The notes under the pieces: generated by a model
Told to the model about the DNA's origin: nothing
The model's database searches: none
Seen by the model: only the letters and a program-made list of their open reading frames with translations
Assembly (NCBI GenBank): GCA_903896925.1
Contig: CAITZM010000113.1
Location: 1 to 41,322, forward strand
Source: an uncultured Lentisphaerota bacterium
Lineage (GTDB): Bacteria > Verrucomicrobiota > Kiritimatiellia > CAIQIC01
Reading direction: 5' to 3'
Length of the DNA: 41,322 bases
Position numbers and translations under genes: made by a program
Shown: positions 22,932-31,276 of the stretch, piece by piece
How the letters are laid out: each line of letters opens with the position of its first letter
How positions within the stretch are numbered: the stretch's first letter is position 1

Positions 22932-24071
22932 ATGCAAACCAAACTTCAACAGCGCGATGTATTGCACGGGGCCCGCAAGGTGGTCGTGAAAATCGGCAGC
23001 CGCGTGCTGGTGCAGCGCAACGGCCGGCCCGACCTGCGCCGGCTGCGCGAACTGACGCGCGATCTCGCGCAACTGCGGCGCCAAGGCATCGACGTGATCG
23101 TCGTCTCGTCCGGCGCGATCGGCTCCGGCATGCAGGCGCTCGGCATGCAGCGCCGCCCCACCGAGATCGCCGAGCTGCAGATGGCGGCGGCGGTCGGCCA
23201 GTCCCGGCTGATGGCGATCTATGCCGAGCTGTTTGAAAAGGGCCGCTGCTGCATCGGCCAGATGCTGCTGACCCATGCCGACCTCAAGGACCGCGCGCGC
23301 CACCTCAACGCCCGCAACACGCTGCTCGCCATGCTCGCGCGCGGCATCATCCCGATCATCAACGAGAACGATGTCGTCGCCGTCGAGGAGATCAAGTTCG
23401 GCGACAACGACGTGCTCGCCGCGCTTGTCGCGTTGCTGGTCCCGGCCGATGTCCTCGTGCTGCTGACCACCGTGGACGGCTTCCGCGCGCCGCTGGCGAA
23501 CGGCCGGACGCAGCGCGTCAAATGCTTGAACGGGTTGAGCGACGAGACGCTCGCACTCGCCAAGGGCAAGGGCAGCGAACTGTCCACCGGCGGCATGGCC
23601 AGCAAACTGCGCGCGGCCGACATGGTCGCGCAGGTCGGCGCACCGGTCGTCATCGCCAACGGGCGCGCGCCGCGCATCGTCTCGCGCATCCTGGCCGGCG
23701 CGGACGTGGGCACGTTGCTCACCGCGCCCACCCACGCGGACCGCGGCGCCTTCAAGCGCTGGCTCGCCTATTTTCAAAAACCCGCCGGCGTCCTGACCAT
23801 CGATGACGGCGCCCTGCGTGCGCTGGAGCAGAAGGGCAGCAGCCTCCTGCCCATCGGCATCCGCACGGTTGCCGGCGACTTCGAGGCCGAGTCCGTCGTG
23901 GACATCCACGCGCTCGACGGCCGGCTCGCCGCGCGCGGCCTGGTGGAATACGGCAGCGCCGACCTGCGCAAGATCGCCGGGCATCACACCGCCGAGCTCG
24001 CGGCACTGCTCGGCGGCGAAGGCCCGGCGGAAGCGGTCCACCGCGACAAACTGGTTTTGCTGAAAGCGTGA
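22932..24071 (+). CDS. proB: Glutamate 5-kinase (ProB)
   Basis: This catalyses the ATP-dependent phosphorylation of glutamate, the first step of proline synthesis. The 379-aa product has the amino-acid-kinase fold: VVVKIGSRVL, VSSGAIGSGMQALGM, LLTHADL, IPIINENDVVAVEEIKFGDND and LSTGGMASKLRAA. A C-terminal PUA domain spans about 285-365, as in E. coli ProB. No ribosome-binding site is evident before the ATG. proA follows after 19 bp. Feedback inhibition by proline is a family property. Confidence 0.95.
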   Translation: MQTKLQQRDVLHGARKVVVKIGSRVLVQRNGRPDLRRLRELTRDLAQLRRQGIDVIVVSSGAIGSGMQALGMQRRPTEIAELQMAAAVGQSRLMAIYAELFEKGRCCIGQMLLTHADLKDRARHLNARNTLLAMLARGIIPIINENDVVAVEEIKFGDNDVLAALVALLVPADVLVLLTTVDGFRAPLANGRTQRVKCLNGLSDETLALAKGKGSELSTGGMASKLRAADMVAQVGAPVVIANGRAPRIVSRILAGADVGTLLTAPTHADRGAFKRWLAYFQKPAGVLTIDDGALRALEQKGSSLLPIGIRTVAGDFEAESVVDIHALDGRLAARGLVEYGSADLRKIAGHHTAELAALLGGEGPAEAVHRDKLVLLKA

Positions 24072-24090
24072 TTTAGATGGTGAAGGAAAC

Positions 24091-25347
24091 ATGAGCTTGC
24101 ACGAAGAGATGCTGCAGATGGGCGACCGCGCGGTGACCGCGGCGCGCGCGCTGGCGCTGTGCTCCACGCGGAAGAAAAACTCGATCCTCGAGGCGATGGC
24201 CGACGAACTCGAAGCGCAACGCGCCGCGTTGAAGCAGGCCAACGCCGTCGACATGGAGGCCGCACGCCAGGGCGGTCTTTCCGGCGCCATGCTCGACCGG
24301 CTCCAGCTGACCGACGCGCGCATCGACGCCATGATCAAGGGCATCAACGACGTCGCCGCGCTCAAGGACCCCGTCGGCCAGCGCATCAGCCGCTGGATGC
24401 GGCCCAACGGCCTCGACATCCAGAAGATCCGCGTGCCCATCGGCGTCATCGCGATCATCTACGAATCGCGCCCGAACGTCACCGCCGACGCGGCGGTGCT
24501 CTGCCTCAAGGCGTCGAACGCCGTCATCCTGCGCGGCGGCTCCGAGGCGCTGCGCTCCAACCAGGCGATCGCCGCGGCGCTCCAGGCCGGCGGCGCCAAG
24601 AAGGGCCTGCCCGCCCACACGATCCAGCTCGTCGCCACCACCGACCGCGACGCGGTGCGCGAGCTCGTGCAGCTCGAGGGCCGCGTGGACCTTGCGATCC
24701 CGCGCGGCGGCGAAGGCCTCATCCGCGCCGTCGTCGAGCAGGCCTACGTGCCGGTGATCAAGCATTACAAGGGCGTCTGCCACGTCTATGTGGACGCGAG
24801 CGCGGACGGCGCGATGGCGCTCGACATCTGCGAGAACGCCAAGTGCCAGCGGCCCGGCGTCTGCAATGCAATCGAGAAGGTGCTCGTCCACGAAAAGATC
24901 GCCGCGCAATTTCTCCCGCAGCTCGCCGCGCGCCTGACGGCGCGCAAGGTCGAGTTGCGCGGCAGCGAGGCCGCGCGCGCCATCGTGCCCGCGATGAAGC
25001 CCGCGACCGAGGAGGACTGGTCCGCGGAATATCTCGACCTGATCCTGACGGTCGGCGTCGTCAAGGACGTGCACGCCGCCGCGGCGCACATCAACCACTA
25101 CGGCTCGCACCACTCCGACGCGATCGTCGCCGCCGACGAGGCCGCGCAGAAGGCGTTCGCCGGCGAGGTGGATTCCGCGACGGTCTACGTCAACGCCTCG
25201 ACGCGCTTCACCGACGGCGGCGAGTTCGGCATGGGCGCGGAGATCGGCATCAGCACCGACAAGCTCCACGCGCGCGGCCCGATGGCGCTCGAGGAACTGA
25301 CGACCTACAAGTACGTCATCTGGGGCCGCGGCCAGGTCCGGAAATAG
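24091..25347 (+). CDS. proA: Gamma-glutamyl phosphate reductase (ProA)
   Basis: This NADPH-dependent reductase forms glutamate-5-semialdehyde from glutamyl phosphate, channelled from ProB. The 418-aa sequence carries the aldehyde-dehydrogenase-like fold with RVPIGVIAIIYESRPNVT, LRGGSEALRSN, PRGGEGLIR and the active-site region AKCQRPGVCNAIE (Cys of VCNA being catalytic). The C-terminus has VYVNASTRFTDGGEFGMGAEIGIST. A GAAGGA ribosome-binding site precedes the ATG. Confidence 0.96.
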   Translation: MSLHEEMLQMGDRAVTAARALALCSTRKKNSILEAMADELEAQRAALKQANAVDMEAARQGGLSGAMLDRLQLTDARIDAMIKGINDVAALKDPVGQRISRWMRPNGLDIQKIRVPIGVIAIIYESRPNVTADAAVLCLKASNAVILRGGSEALRSNQAIAAALQAGGAKKGLPAHTIQLVATTDRDAVRELVQLEGRVDLAIPRGGEGLIRAVVEQAYVPVIKHYKGVCHVYVDASADGAMALDICENAKCQRPGVCNAIEKVLVHEKIAAQFLPQLAARLTARKVELRGSEAARAIVPAMKPATEEDWSAEYLDLILTVGVVKDVHAAAAHINHYGSHHSDAIVAADEAAQKAFAGEVDSATVYVNASTRFTDGGEFGMGAEIGISTDKLHARGPMALEELTTYKYVIWGRGQVRK

Positions 25348-25375
25348 AGCTTCCGGCCCAAGCCAGAAAAGATTC

Positions 25376-25415
25376 CACCACAGAGGACGCAGAGGTCGGA
25401 AGAGGTCGCAGAGAA
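25376..25415. repeat. CCACAGAGGACGCAGAGG-type dispersed repeat
   Basis: Downstream of proA the sequence repeats the unit CRCAGAGG with variation (ACCACAGAGGACGCAGAGG, then AGGTCGCAGAGAAAG). I recognise this as one of the short tandem-like repeats widespread in environmental genomes between genes. No coding or terminator function is evident. Confidence 0.5.
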
Positions 25416-25513
25416 AGCCTCCGTGAACCCCTGCTTACCTTCGTGCCTCCTCCGGTTCACCCCCGAAGAGACACGCGACCGGCACCAGCAAAGCAGCGAC
25501 ACTTGTTGTAGAT

Positions 25514-25532
25514 GCCGGGTCACCGACCCGGC
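25514..25532. repeat. Perfect palindrome GCCGGGTC-ACC-GACCCGGC
   Basis: Two 8-bp arms (25514-25521 and 25525-25532) surround a 3-nt centre, preceded by GTTGTAGAT. It is likely a REP-like element or mRNA hairpin in the proA 3' region; no T-run follows. Confidence 0.6.
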
Positions 25533-25569
25533 GCACCCAACCCTGGCCGAAACCTCACCTCAAAAACAT

Positions 25570-25752
25570 TCACGCCGGCTTGCTCTGCCATACCACCGCA
25601 CCGGCTTCGGCAGCACCGTGGAGCGCCGCCGCCTTCGACTCCAGCAGCAGCTTGCTCAACGGCAACTCAGCGAATGCCTCCACGACGGGGCGCAGATTGC
25701 GAGGACCCTCCACCGACCCCTCCGTCGCACGCAGCTTGACCTTGGCGCTCAT
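25570..25752 (-). CDS. Small hypothetical protein, 60 aa
   Basis: The frame from the ATG at 25752 encodes MSAKVKLRATEGSVEGPRNL and continues with RPVVEAFAELPLSKLLLESK to a stop at 25570. It is amphipathic and Ala/Leu-rich with no membrane segment. A GTGAGGG motif upstream may serve as a ribosome-binding site. I do not recognise it. It shares strand and direction with the adjacent pRiA4b-like gene, ending its transcript if real. It could also be a remnant. Confidence 0.35.
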   Translation of the reverse strand: MSAKVKLRATEGSVEGPRNLRPVVEAFAELPLSKLLLESKAAALHGAAEAGAVVWQSKPA

Positions 25753-25807
25753 GCCCGACCCTCACGCCTTGGGCGATTATAACCGCACAGAGACCGGCCA
25801 ACTATCA

Positions 25808-26401
25808 CTACAGCCCCGTCAGGCACCGGTTCACTCCATCCAGATCGAACCGTTCGGGATCGTAGCCGGCTCCCAGCCATTCGAGCAGTCCTTTTTGTTG
25901 GGCGGTTTTCTTCGAGGCCTTCAAGGCCTCGAGCAGGGCGAAATAACCGGGGAAACTGCCACAGTCCTCTGGCGGACAGGCGCGCGCGCCGGCCAGACAG
26001 ACGGGATACTGCGCCTGCGGGTCCAGCGGCAACAACTTCTCGACAACGACTTCGTGCACCCAGCTGTCGCCAAAATCGTACTCATACAGGAACTTCTGTC
26101 TGGGCCGGCTCACAACGCGCTGCAAAAATACGCTTTCCTCGTTCTCCATACCCATGCCGCCCATCGCGCAGGACGCTTCGCTGGTGTACTCGACCGCGCC
26201 GAACCGAAACGCATGCATATGGCTATTTTCCCAGCCCATGACCACCTGAATAATAGTGTGCAAGTGCCCCAACGTGAAGTTGTCGGGCACCACCACGCGC
26301 CGCCAGATCGGCGGGCGGATATGCCGCAACGCCACCTTGAGTTGTAGCGCTTGCTTGGCGGGTGGCACCCACAACATTTTTCGATTTTGTTTTTTGGCCA
26401 T
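25808..26401 (-). CDS. Plasmid pRiA4b ORF-3-like family protein
   Basis: This 197-aa protein matches the PF07929 type: LQLKVALRHIRPPIWRRVVVP, FTLGHLHTIIQVVMGWENSHMHAF, FLYEYDFGDSWVHEVVVEKL, then YPVCLAGARACPPEDCG and a C-terminal YDPERFDLDGVNRCL. The core motif HxFxFG...YDFGDxWxHxI...GxRAxPPEDxGG is well kept (here CGSFPGY). The molecular function is unknown; members occur on plasmids and mobile regions. Flanking dispersed repeats and the small neighbour fit an accessory insertion. Confidence 0.88.
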   Translation of the reverse strand: MAKKQNRKMLWVPPAKQALQLKVALRHIRPPIWRRVVVPDNFTLGHLHTIIQVVMGWENSHMHAFRFGAVEYTSEASCAMGGMGMENEESVFLQRVVSRPRQKFLYEYDFGDSWVHEVVVEKLLPLDPQAQYPVCLAGARACPPEDCGSFPGYFALLEALKASKKTAQQKGLLEWLGAGYDPERFDLDGVNRCLTGL

Positions 26402-26489
26402 ACGTTTCCCGCTTTCTTATGTGCGCCCCTCAGAGACGAATGGTTATCAGCTTGGCGGCTTGGCACGATACAATACCAAATTGACCTCG

Positions 26490-26514
26490 CGCAAAGGCGC
26501 AAAGACGCAAAGGA
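26490..26514. repeat. Tandem GCAAAGRC octamer repeat
   Basis: Three consecutive 8-bp units (GCAAAGGC, GCAAAGAC, GCAAAGGA) start at 26491, 26499 and 26507. The CGCAAAGGCGCAAAGACGCAAAG string is familiar as a dispersed intergenic repeat in many environmental bacteria. A C9 homopolymer (about 26519-26527) follows. Confidence 0.65.
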
Positions 26515-26635
26515 CTTTACCCCCCCCCTGCAACTGACCCTTTTCTTCGCTTTTTTCAGAATGGTTGCGCTCGACACACCACGCCGGTGTGGTTAGGCTA
26601 GCACCGCTTGCGCGCAGACTATCCGGAGGTACAGC

Positions 26636-26905
26636 ATGAGCGAAGTGATGCAGAATATCGGCTGGGCGGCGGTGTTCGCGCTGGTCGGCGGGCTCGTCGG
26701 GCTCGGCCTGGTGGCGCTCGCGGCGGTGCTCCTGCCGCGGCTGATCGAAAAGTTCACACCGAACCTCGACGAGGAGAAGGAAATCGCCCGCGGCAACCTG
26801 GCCGTCGGCGAATACTTCGGCCGCGTCGTCGGCGCGAGCATCCTCGGCACCAGCATCATCATCGCGGCGGCCGTGCTCGGCGGCATCCTCGCGGCGCTGC
26901 ACTGA
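26636..26905 (+). CDS. DUF350 small membrane protein
   Basis: This 89-aa protein has a good GGAGG ribosome-binding site. It contains two membrane helices (about 10-33 and 66-88) around a charged loop with KFTPNLDEEKEIARGNLAVGEYFGRVV. The E-x-x-x-GN-x-A-V motif followed by a small-residue helix is characteristic of DUF350. The function is unknown; DUF350 genes often neighbour other envelope-associated proteins. The next gene starts 2 bp after the stop (TGACCATG), so the pair is surely co-transcribed and probably translationally coupled. Confidence 0.85.
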   Translation: MSEVMQNIGWAAVFALVGGLVGLGLVALAAVLLPRLIEKFTPNLDEEKEIARGNLAVGEYFGRVVGASILGTSIIIAAAVLGGILAALH

Positions 26906-26907
26906 CC

Positions 26908-29622
26908 ATGAAAAGGTTTCTCGCGCTGGCGCTGCTGGGCCTGCTCGGCTCGGCGGCGGAGGTTCACGCCCGCGGCGGCGGCGGCTGCCTCGCGGCCGGC
27001 ACCAGCATCCTCACGCCATCGGGCGAAGTCCCCGTCGAATGCCTGCAGCGCGGCGACGCCGTGATCGGCCTGCGCGACGGCCGCCGCATCCGCACCACGG
27101 TCGCGGATGTCTTCCGCGTGCAACCGGCCGAATTCATCGAACTCGCCGCCGGCGGCCGCCCGCTGCGACTGACACCGGAACATCCCGTGGCCACCGCACC
27201 GGGCTGTTTCGTGACCGCGCAACAGCTGACGAAAACTACGACCGTACTCGCCCTGGACAAATCCGAAACTCGAAATCCAAAAGCCAAAACAAATCTAAAG
27301 CTCCAAAATCCAAGCAAGGCGCAAAACGGTTTGGATGCCCTTTCGGGTTTTGAATTTGTTTCGGATTTCGACATTCGGATTTCGAGTTTATCCACTGTAC
27401 GTCGGGTGGTTGCCACCCAGCCCGCCTACAACCTGCTGGTGGCCGAGGGCGGCGTGTACTTCGCCAACGGCGTACTGGTCCACAACAAGGGCTGCTTCCT
27501 GCCGGACACCGCCATCCTCCGTGCCGACGGCAGCAGCGTGCCCCTGGCCGAGGTGCAGCCCGGCGACCGGATCAAGGCCTTCGATGCCGCCAACGAGCTC
27601 GTCACCGCCACCGTCGCCGAGCTTATCACGCACGAGGTGCATGACTACGTCGCGCTGGCGACGGAGCAGGCGAGCGTCCGCGTGACCTTGGAGCATCCCT
27701 TCTACGTCGGCGCCGGACGTTTCAAAACCGTCGAGGCGCTGCGCCTGGGCGATGAAGTCTTCCTGTGCGACGGCGCGGGCCTGCAGCTGCAGCACATCGT
27801 CAGCCTCACGCGCGTCCACGCGCCGGTGCGCGTGTACAACCTCCGCACCGATGCGCCGCACACCTTCTTCGCGAACGCCTTCGCGGTGCACAACAAGGGC
27901 GGCGGCTGCTTCCCCGCAGGCACGCGCATCGCCACGCCGGCGGGCACGACGCCCATTGAGATGCTCAGGCCCGGCTGCGCCGTGCTCGGCGTGGACGCAG
28001 CGGGCGCGGGCGTGACGTCCACCGTCCGCCGGCTCTATCAGCAGGGCGACAGGCTGCTCACCCTGCACACCGACCGCGGCACCTTGCACACCACCGCCGA
28101 ACATCCGCTCCGCCTGTTCGCCGGCGGCTTCCAGAACGCCGCCGCCGTGAAACCCGGCGCGGCGCTGACGTTTTTCCAGTCCGACCGCGTGTGGCCCGCC
28201 ACGGTCCGCGCGCAGGAGAGCACGCCGACGCCGAGCGTGGTTTTCAATCTCGAAGTGGATGCGCCGCACACCTTCATCGCCGACGGTTTCGTGGTCCACA
28301 ACAAGGGCGGCGGCGGTCACAGCAGCAGCTCGCACCGTGGCAGCCATTCCTCCTCCGGCGGCGGCAATGGCAGCCCATGGCCCGTGCTTATTTTTACCGG
28401 CGTGCTGCTGACCATCGCCGTGGTGGTCATGCGGGACCAGCGGCGGCAGCGTGACGAGAACCTGGATTTCGTGTATGCGCCCGGCCGCGTGGCACCGAAG
28501 GCCGGCAAGACACGCAAGCTGCTGGAGTTTCTGGCGCGTCAGGATGCGGCGATGCAGCCGGAGCAGCTGGAGGCCTCAGCGCGAGCCACCTTCCTCAAGT
28601 TGCAGGAGTGCTGGCAGGCACGCGAGTACGCGCCGATGCAGCCCCTGCTGATGCGAGCCCTCTACCTGACCCATTGCAACCAGCTCGCCAGTCTCAAGCG
28701 CAACCACGAGATCAACCTGATCGCCGACCTGAAGGTGGCACGGGTGGACATCGTCCATGTGAGCTATACCAACAAGCAGGACCAGCGCGAATTCACCGCG
28801 CTGATCACCGCGAGCGCCAGGGACTATTACCAGGACGACCGCACGCAAAAGTTCCTGCGCGGCGACCAGACGGCGGCCGAGTTCCAGGAGTTCTGGACGT
28901 TCCAGCGGCAGGGCGACGCCTGGCAGTTGCGCGAAATCGAGCAGTCGCGCGAGTCCGACGCGCTCAAGCAGGACAATTTCGTCGAACAGTTCACCGGGGT
29001 GCAGCTCCAGCAGATCTACGGCGGCACGGCGGACGCCACCGGCCCCGCCGGGCCATGGCTCGACCAGCCCGTGGAAACCAAGGCCACCCGGATCGAGCGG
29101 ATGCTGAACTTCCTCGTGCAGACCGACAAGCTCTGGGACCAGCAGGCGATGCAGGAACGCGCGCGCCAGGTCTTCACCGGCATCAAGCTCGCCGAGGAAT
29201 CCGGCGACGCGGCCGCGGTGCGCGCAGACCTCTTTCCGGATGTGGCCGCTCATCTGGAGCAACAGCTCGCTGAACAAAAGCAGCGCGGCCTGACGCCCGA
29301 ATACCGCAACCTCTGCGTCCGCAAGGTCGAGCTGATCCTCGTGCGCAACTTCTCCGACAACAGCCAGGACGAATTCACCGCCCGCATCAGCGCCCACGCC
29401 CAGCAGTTCGTCCGGCACGCCGACGGCACCGAGGTGGCGCGCGATGACGATGTCGTGCCCTTTGTCGAGTTCTGGACCTTCGGCCGGCTGGACAATCTGT
29501 GGAAGCTCAAGGAAGTCCTGCCCACGGCCAAGGGCACGCGCGCGCTGGGCGCCGAGAACGTGGACGAGGACAGCAACGCCGCGCAACTGCAGTGGTACTA
29601 CACCAAGACCCGTGCGACTTGA
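26908..29622 (+). CDS. Three tandem Hint domains fused to a membrane anchor and two TIM44-like domains
   Basis: This 904-aa protein begins with a signal peptide (KRFLALALLGLLGSAAEVHA). Three Hint/intein-like domains follow: Cys27-Asn193, Cys196-Asn329 and Cys334-Asn465. Each starts CxxxGTxI or CFLPDTAI, has a T/L-x-EHP block, and ends VHNKG. Because Lys, not Cys/Ser/Thr, follows the terminal HN, canonical splicing is not expected; N-terminal cleavage, as in bacterial intein-like (BIL) domains, is more likely. Then come a Gly/Ser/His-rich linker, one membrane helix (about 491-509) and two related TIM44-like domains (about 545-690 and 725-890; FQEFWTFQRQGDAWQL and FVEFWTFGRLDNLWKL). TIM44-type proteins usually have only the Gly-rich linker, so the Hint array looks inserted there. 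Domain 1 contains a palindromic insertion (27259-27382). Confidence 0.85.
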   Translation: MKRFLALALLGLLGSAAEVHARGGGGCLAAGTSILTPSGEVPVECLQRGDAVIGLRDGRRIRTTVADVFRVQPAEFIELAAGGRPLRLTPEHPVATAPGCFVTAQQLTKTTTVLALDKSETRNPKAKTNLKLQNPSKAQNGLDALSGFEFVSDFDIRISSLSTVRRVVATQPAYNLLVAEGGVYFANGVLVHNKGCFLPDTAILRADGSSVPLAEVQPGDRIKAFDAANELVTATVAELITHEVHDYVALATEQASVRVTLEHPFYVGAGRFKTVEALRLGDEVFLCDGAGLQLQHIVSLTRVHAPVRVYNLRTDAPHTFFANAFAVHNKGGGCFPAGTRIATPAGTTPIEMLRPGCAVLGVDAAGAGVTSTVRRLYQQGDRLLTLHTDRGTLHTTAEHPLRLFAGGFQNAAAVKPGAALTFFQSDRVWPATVRAQESTPTPSVVFNLEVDAPHTFIADGFVVHNKGGGGHSSSSHRGSHSSSGGGNGSPWPVLIFTGVLLTIAVVVMRDQRRQRDENLDFVYAPGRVAPKAGKTRKLLEFLARQDAAMQPEQLEASARATFLKLQECWQAREYAPMQPLLMRALYLTHCNQLASLKRNHEINLIADLKVARVDIVHVSYTNKQDQREFTALITASARDYYQDDRTQKFLRGDQTAAEFQEFWTFQRQGDAWQLREIEQSRESDALKQDNFVEQFTGVQLQQIYGGTADATGPAGPWLDQPVETKATRIERMLNFLVQTDKLWDQQAMQERARQVFTGIKLAEESGDAAAVRADLFPDVAAHLEQQLAEQKQRGLTPEYRNLCVRKVELILVRNFSDNSQDEFTARISAHAQQFVRHADGTEVARDDDVVPFVEFWTFGRLDNLWKLKEVLPTAKGTRALGAENVDEDSNAAQLQWYYTKTRAT
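27259..27382. mobile_element. Miniature palindromic (MITE-like) element inside the first Hint domain
   Basis: AAATCCGAAACTCGAAATCC (27259-27278) is complementary to GGATTTCGACATTCGGATTT (27363-27382) at 18 of 20 positions. Further internal complementarity exists (CAAAACAAAT against ATTTGTTT). The element is AT-richer than its surroundings and stays in frame, adding about 41 residues that read SETRNPKAKTNLK and GFEFVSDFDIRISSL. I recognise this translation as that of a dispersed repeat common in environmental genomes. No transposase gene is inside. Confidence 0.7.
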
Positions 29623-29641
29623 GCCGCCACCCGGCACCGGA

Positions 29642-29677
29642 TTCCGGCCTGAAGGCCTGGAAAGATATAGATTTTAA
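29642..29677 (+). terminator. Possible terminator after the Hint-TIM44 gene
   Basis: TTCCGGCC-TGAA-GGCC-T-GGAA (29642-29662) forms an 8-bp stem with a tetraloop and one bulge, 20 bp after the stop. It is followed by AAGATATAGATTTT rather than a clean T-run, so termination efficiency is uncertain. Confidence 0.4.
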
Positions 29678-29839
29678 CAGCTAAACATAAACAGCTTACA
29701 CTTGACATGAACGCCGACGGAGGTTCTGAGCAACAGCTGCAGCGGAGCCCCCCACCGACCGCCCCGCTTTGGGCGAAAACAACCTGTTCAGCCGGAAGTT
29801 CTAGCTATCCTCGGGAAATAGTTTATACTGGAAACACGA

Positions 29840-31276
29840 ATGAAACTGCCCGTAATAATCCAAGGCGGCATGGGTGCGTGTGTCTCGAGCTGGCGACTGG
29901 CCAAAGCGGTTTCCAAGCTGGGCCAGATGGGCGTCGTTTCGGGCACCGCGTTGGATCATGTGCTCGCGCGTCGGCTGCAGGACGGCGACCACGAAGGCCA
30001 TATCCGGCGCGCGTTGAGCCACTTTCCGTGGCAGAAGATGGCGCAACGGATCATGGATTCCTATTTCATCCCGGGGGGCCGGAAACCCAACACACCCTAT
30101 CGCCCTATCCGCATGCATGTGATCGAGGGCGAGCGGCTGGCGCATGAGCTCTGCATCGCGGGCAATTTCGTGGAAGTTTTCCTCGCGCGGGAAGGCCACT
30201 CGAATCCGGTCGGCATTAATTACCTGGAGAAGATCCAGCTCCCGCACCTGCCGTCGCTCTATGGCGCCATGCTCGCCGGCGTCACGGTGGTGATCGTCGG
30301 GGCCGGCATCCCGCTGGAGTTCCCGGCGGCGATCGCAGCCCTCGCCAATCACCAGGCCGCCGTCTACACCGTGCAGATCGCCGGCAGCCAGCGGGACAAC
30401 GCGACCTGCCAGATCACTTTCGACCCCGCCGCTTTCAGTGAAGATCTCGCGCTGCCTCCGTTGGAGCGTCCGCAGTTTCTGCCGATCGTCTCTTCCGACG
30501 CGCTGGCGATGATCCTGTGCAAGAAGGTCAAGGGTACGATCGACGGTTTTGTCGTCGAAGGCCCGCTGGCGGGTGGCCACAACGCGCCTCCGCGCGGCCA
30601 GCTCCAGTTGACCGCCGATGGCCAGCCGATCTACGGGACCCGCGACAGCGTGGATCTCGCGGCCCTGCGCCAGCTCGGCAAACCGTTCTGGCTGGCCGGG
30701 GCCTACGGCTCGCCGGAGCGCGTGGCCGAGGCGCTCGCGGCCGGCGCCGCCGGCGTGCAGGTCGGCACCCCGTTCGCGCTGTGCGTCGAATCCGAATTGA
30801 CGCCGGTGCTCCGGCACGCGCTCATCCAGAAGGCGCTGGCCGGCAAGGCCCGGGTGTTCACCGATCCCCAGGCCTCGCCCACCGGTTTCCCGTTCAAGGT
30901 GGCGGAACTGGAAGGCACGCTCTCGGATCAGCCCGTCTATGCTGAACGTCGCCGGATTTGCGACCTGGGCTTCCTGCGCACGCCCTATCGCAAGCCCGAT
31001 GGCTCCGTCGGTTACCGTTGCGCCGCCGAGCCGGAAGCCGCGTATATCGCCAAGGGCGGCAAGCCCGAGGATGCGGTCGGGCGCAAGTGCCTGTGCAATG
31101 CCCTGATCGCCAATGTGGGTATGCCCCAGTATTTCAGCCAAGGCGGCAACGAGCTGCCGCTGGTCACCTTGGGCGACGACTACGCGAACATCGGCCGTTT
31201 CTGCGACGCCGCGCATCCGGACTTCACCGCCGAAGACGTCATCCGCAAGTTGCTCGGCCCCCAACCCGCGGCCTGA
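29840..31276 (+). CDS. Nitronate monooxygenase-like FMN enzyme
   Basis: This 478-aa TIM-barrel flavoprotein belongs to the 2-nitropropane-dioxygenase/nitronate monooxygenase superfamily. It starts MKLPVIIQGGMGACVSSWRLA with the family's IQGGMG, and has DGFVVEGPLAGGHNAPPRG (the GxxAGGH phosphate-binding block), GKPFWLAGAYGSPERVAEALAAGAAGVQVGTPF and FALCVESE. It is longer than the roughly 320-350 aa class I enzymes and has a C-terminal extension with Cys-rich RKCLCNALIANVG, like the long PfaD/FabK-related branch. It would oxidise alkyl nitronates or reduce an enoyl thioester; the substrate is undetermined. A GGAAA ribosome-binding site and a TATACT -10-like element (29824-29829) lie upstream. 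No partner polyunsaturated-fatty-acid genes are nearby. Confidence 0.8.
   Translation: MKLPVIIQGGMGACVSSWRLAKAVSKLGQMGVVSGTALDHVLARRLQDGDHEGHIRRALSHFPWQKMAQRIMDSYFIPGGRKPNTPYRPIRMHVIEGERLAHELCIAGNFVEVFLAREGHSNPVGINYLEKIQLPHLPSLYGAMLAGVTVVIVGAGIPLEFPAAIAALANHQAAVYTVQIAGSQRDNATCQITFDPAAFSEDLALPPLERPQFLPIVSSDALAMILCKKVKGTIDGFVVEGPLAGGHNAPPRGQLQLTADGQPIYGTRDSVDLAALRQLGKPFWLAGAYGSPERVAEALAAGAAGVQVGTPFALCVESELTPVLRHALIQKALAGKARVFTDPQASPTGFPFKVAELEGTLSDQPVYAERRRICDLGFLRTPYRKPDGSVGYRCAAEPEAAYIAKGGKPEDAVGRKCLCNALIANVGMPQYFSQGGNELPLVTLGDDYANIGRFCDAAHPDFTAEDVIRKLLGPQPAA

Noticed and set aside
29702..29730. TTGACA at 29702 as the promoter of the nitronate monooxygenase-like gene
   Set aside because: No -10-like hexamer lies 16-18 bp downstream; the better -10 candidate is TATACT at 29824.
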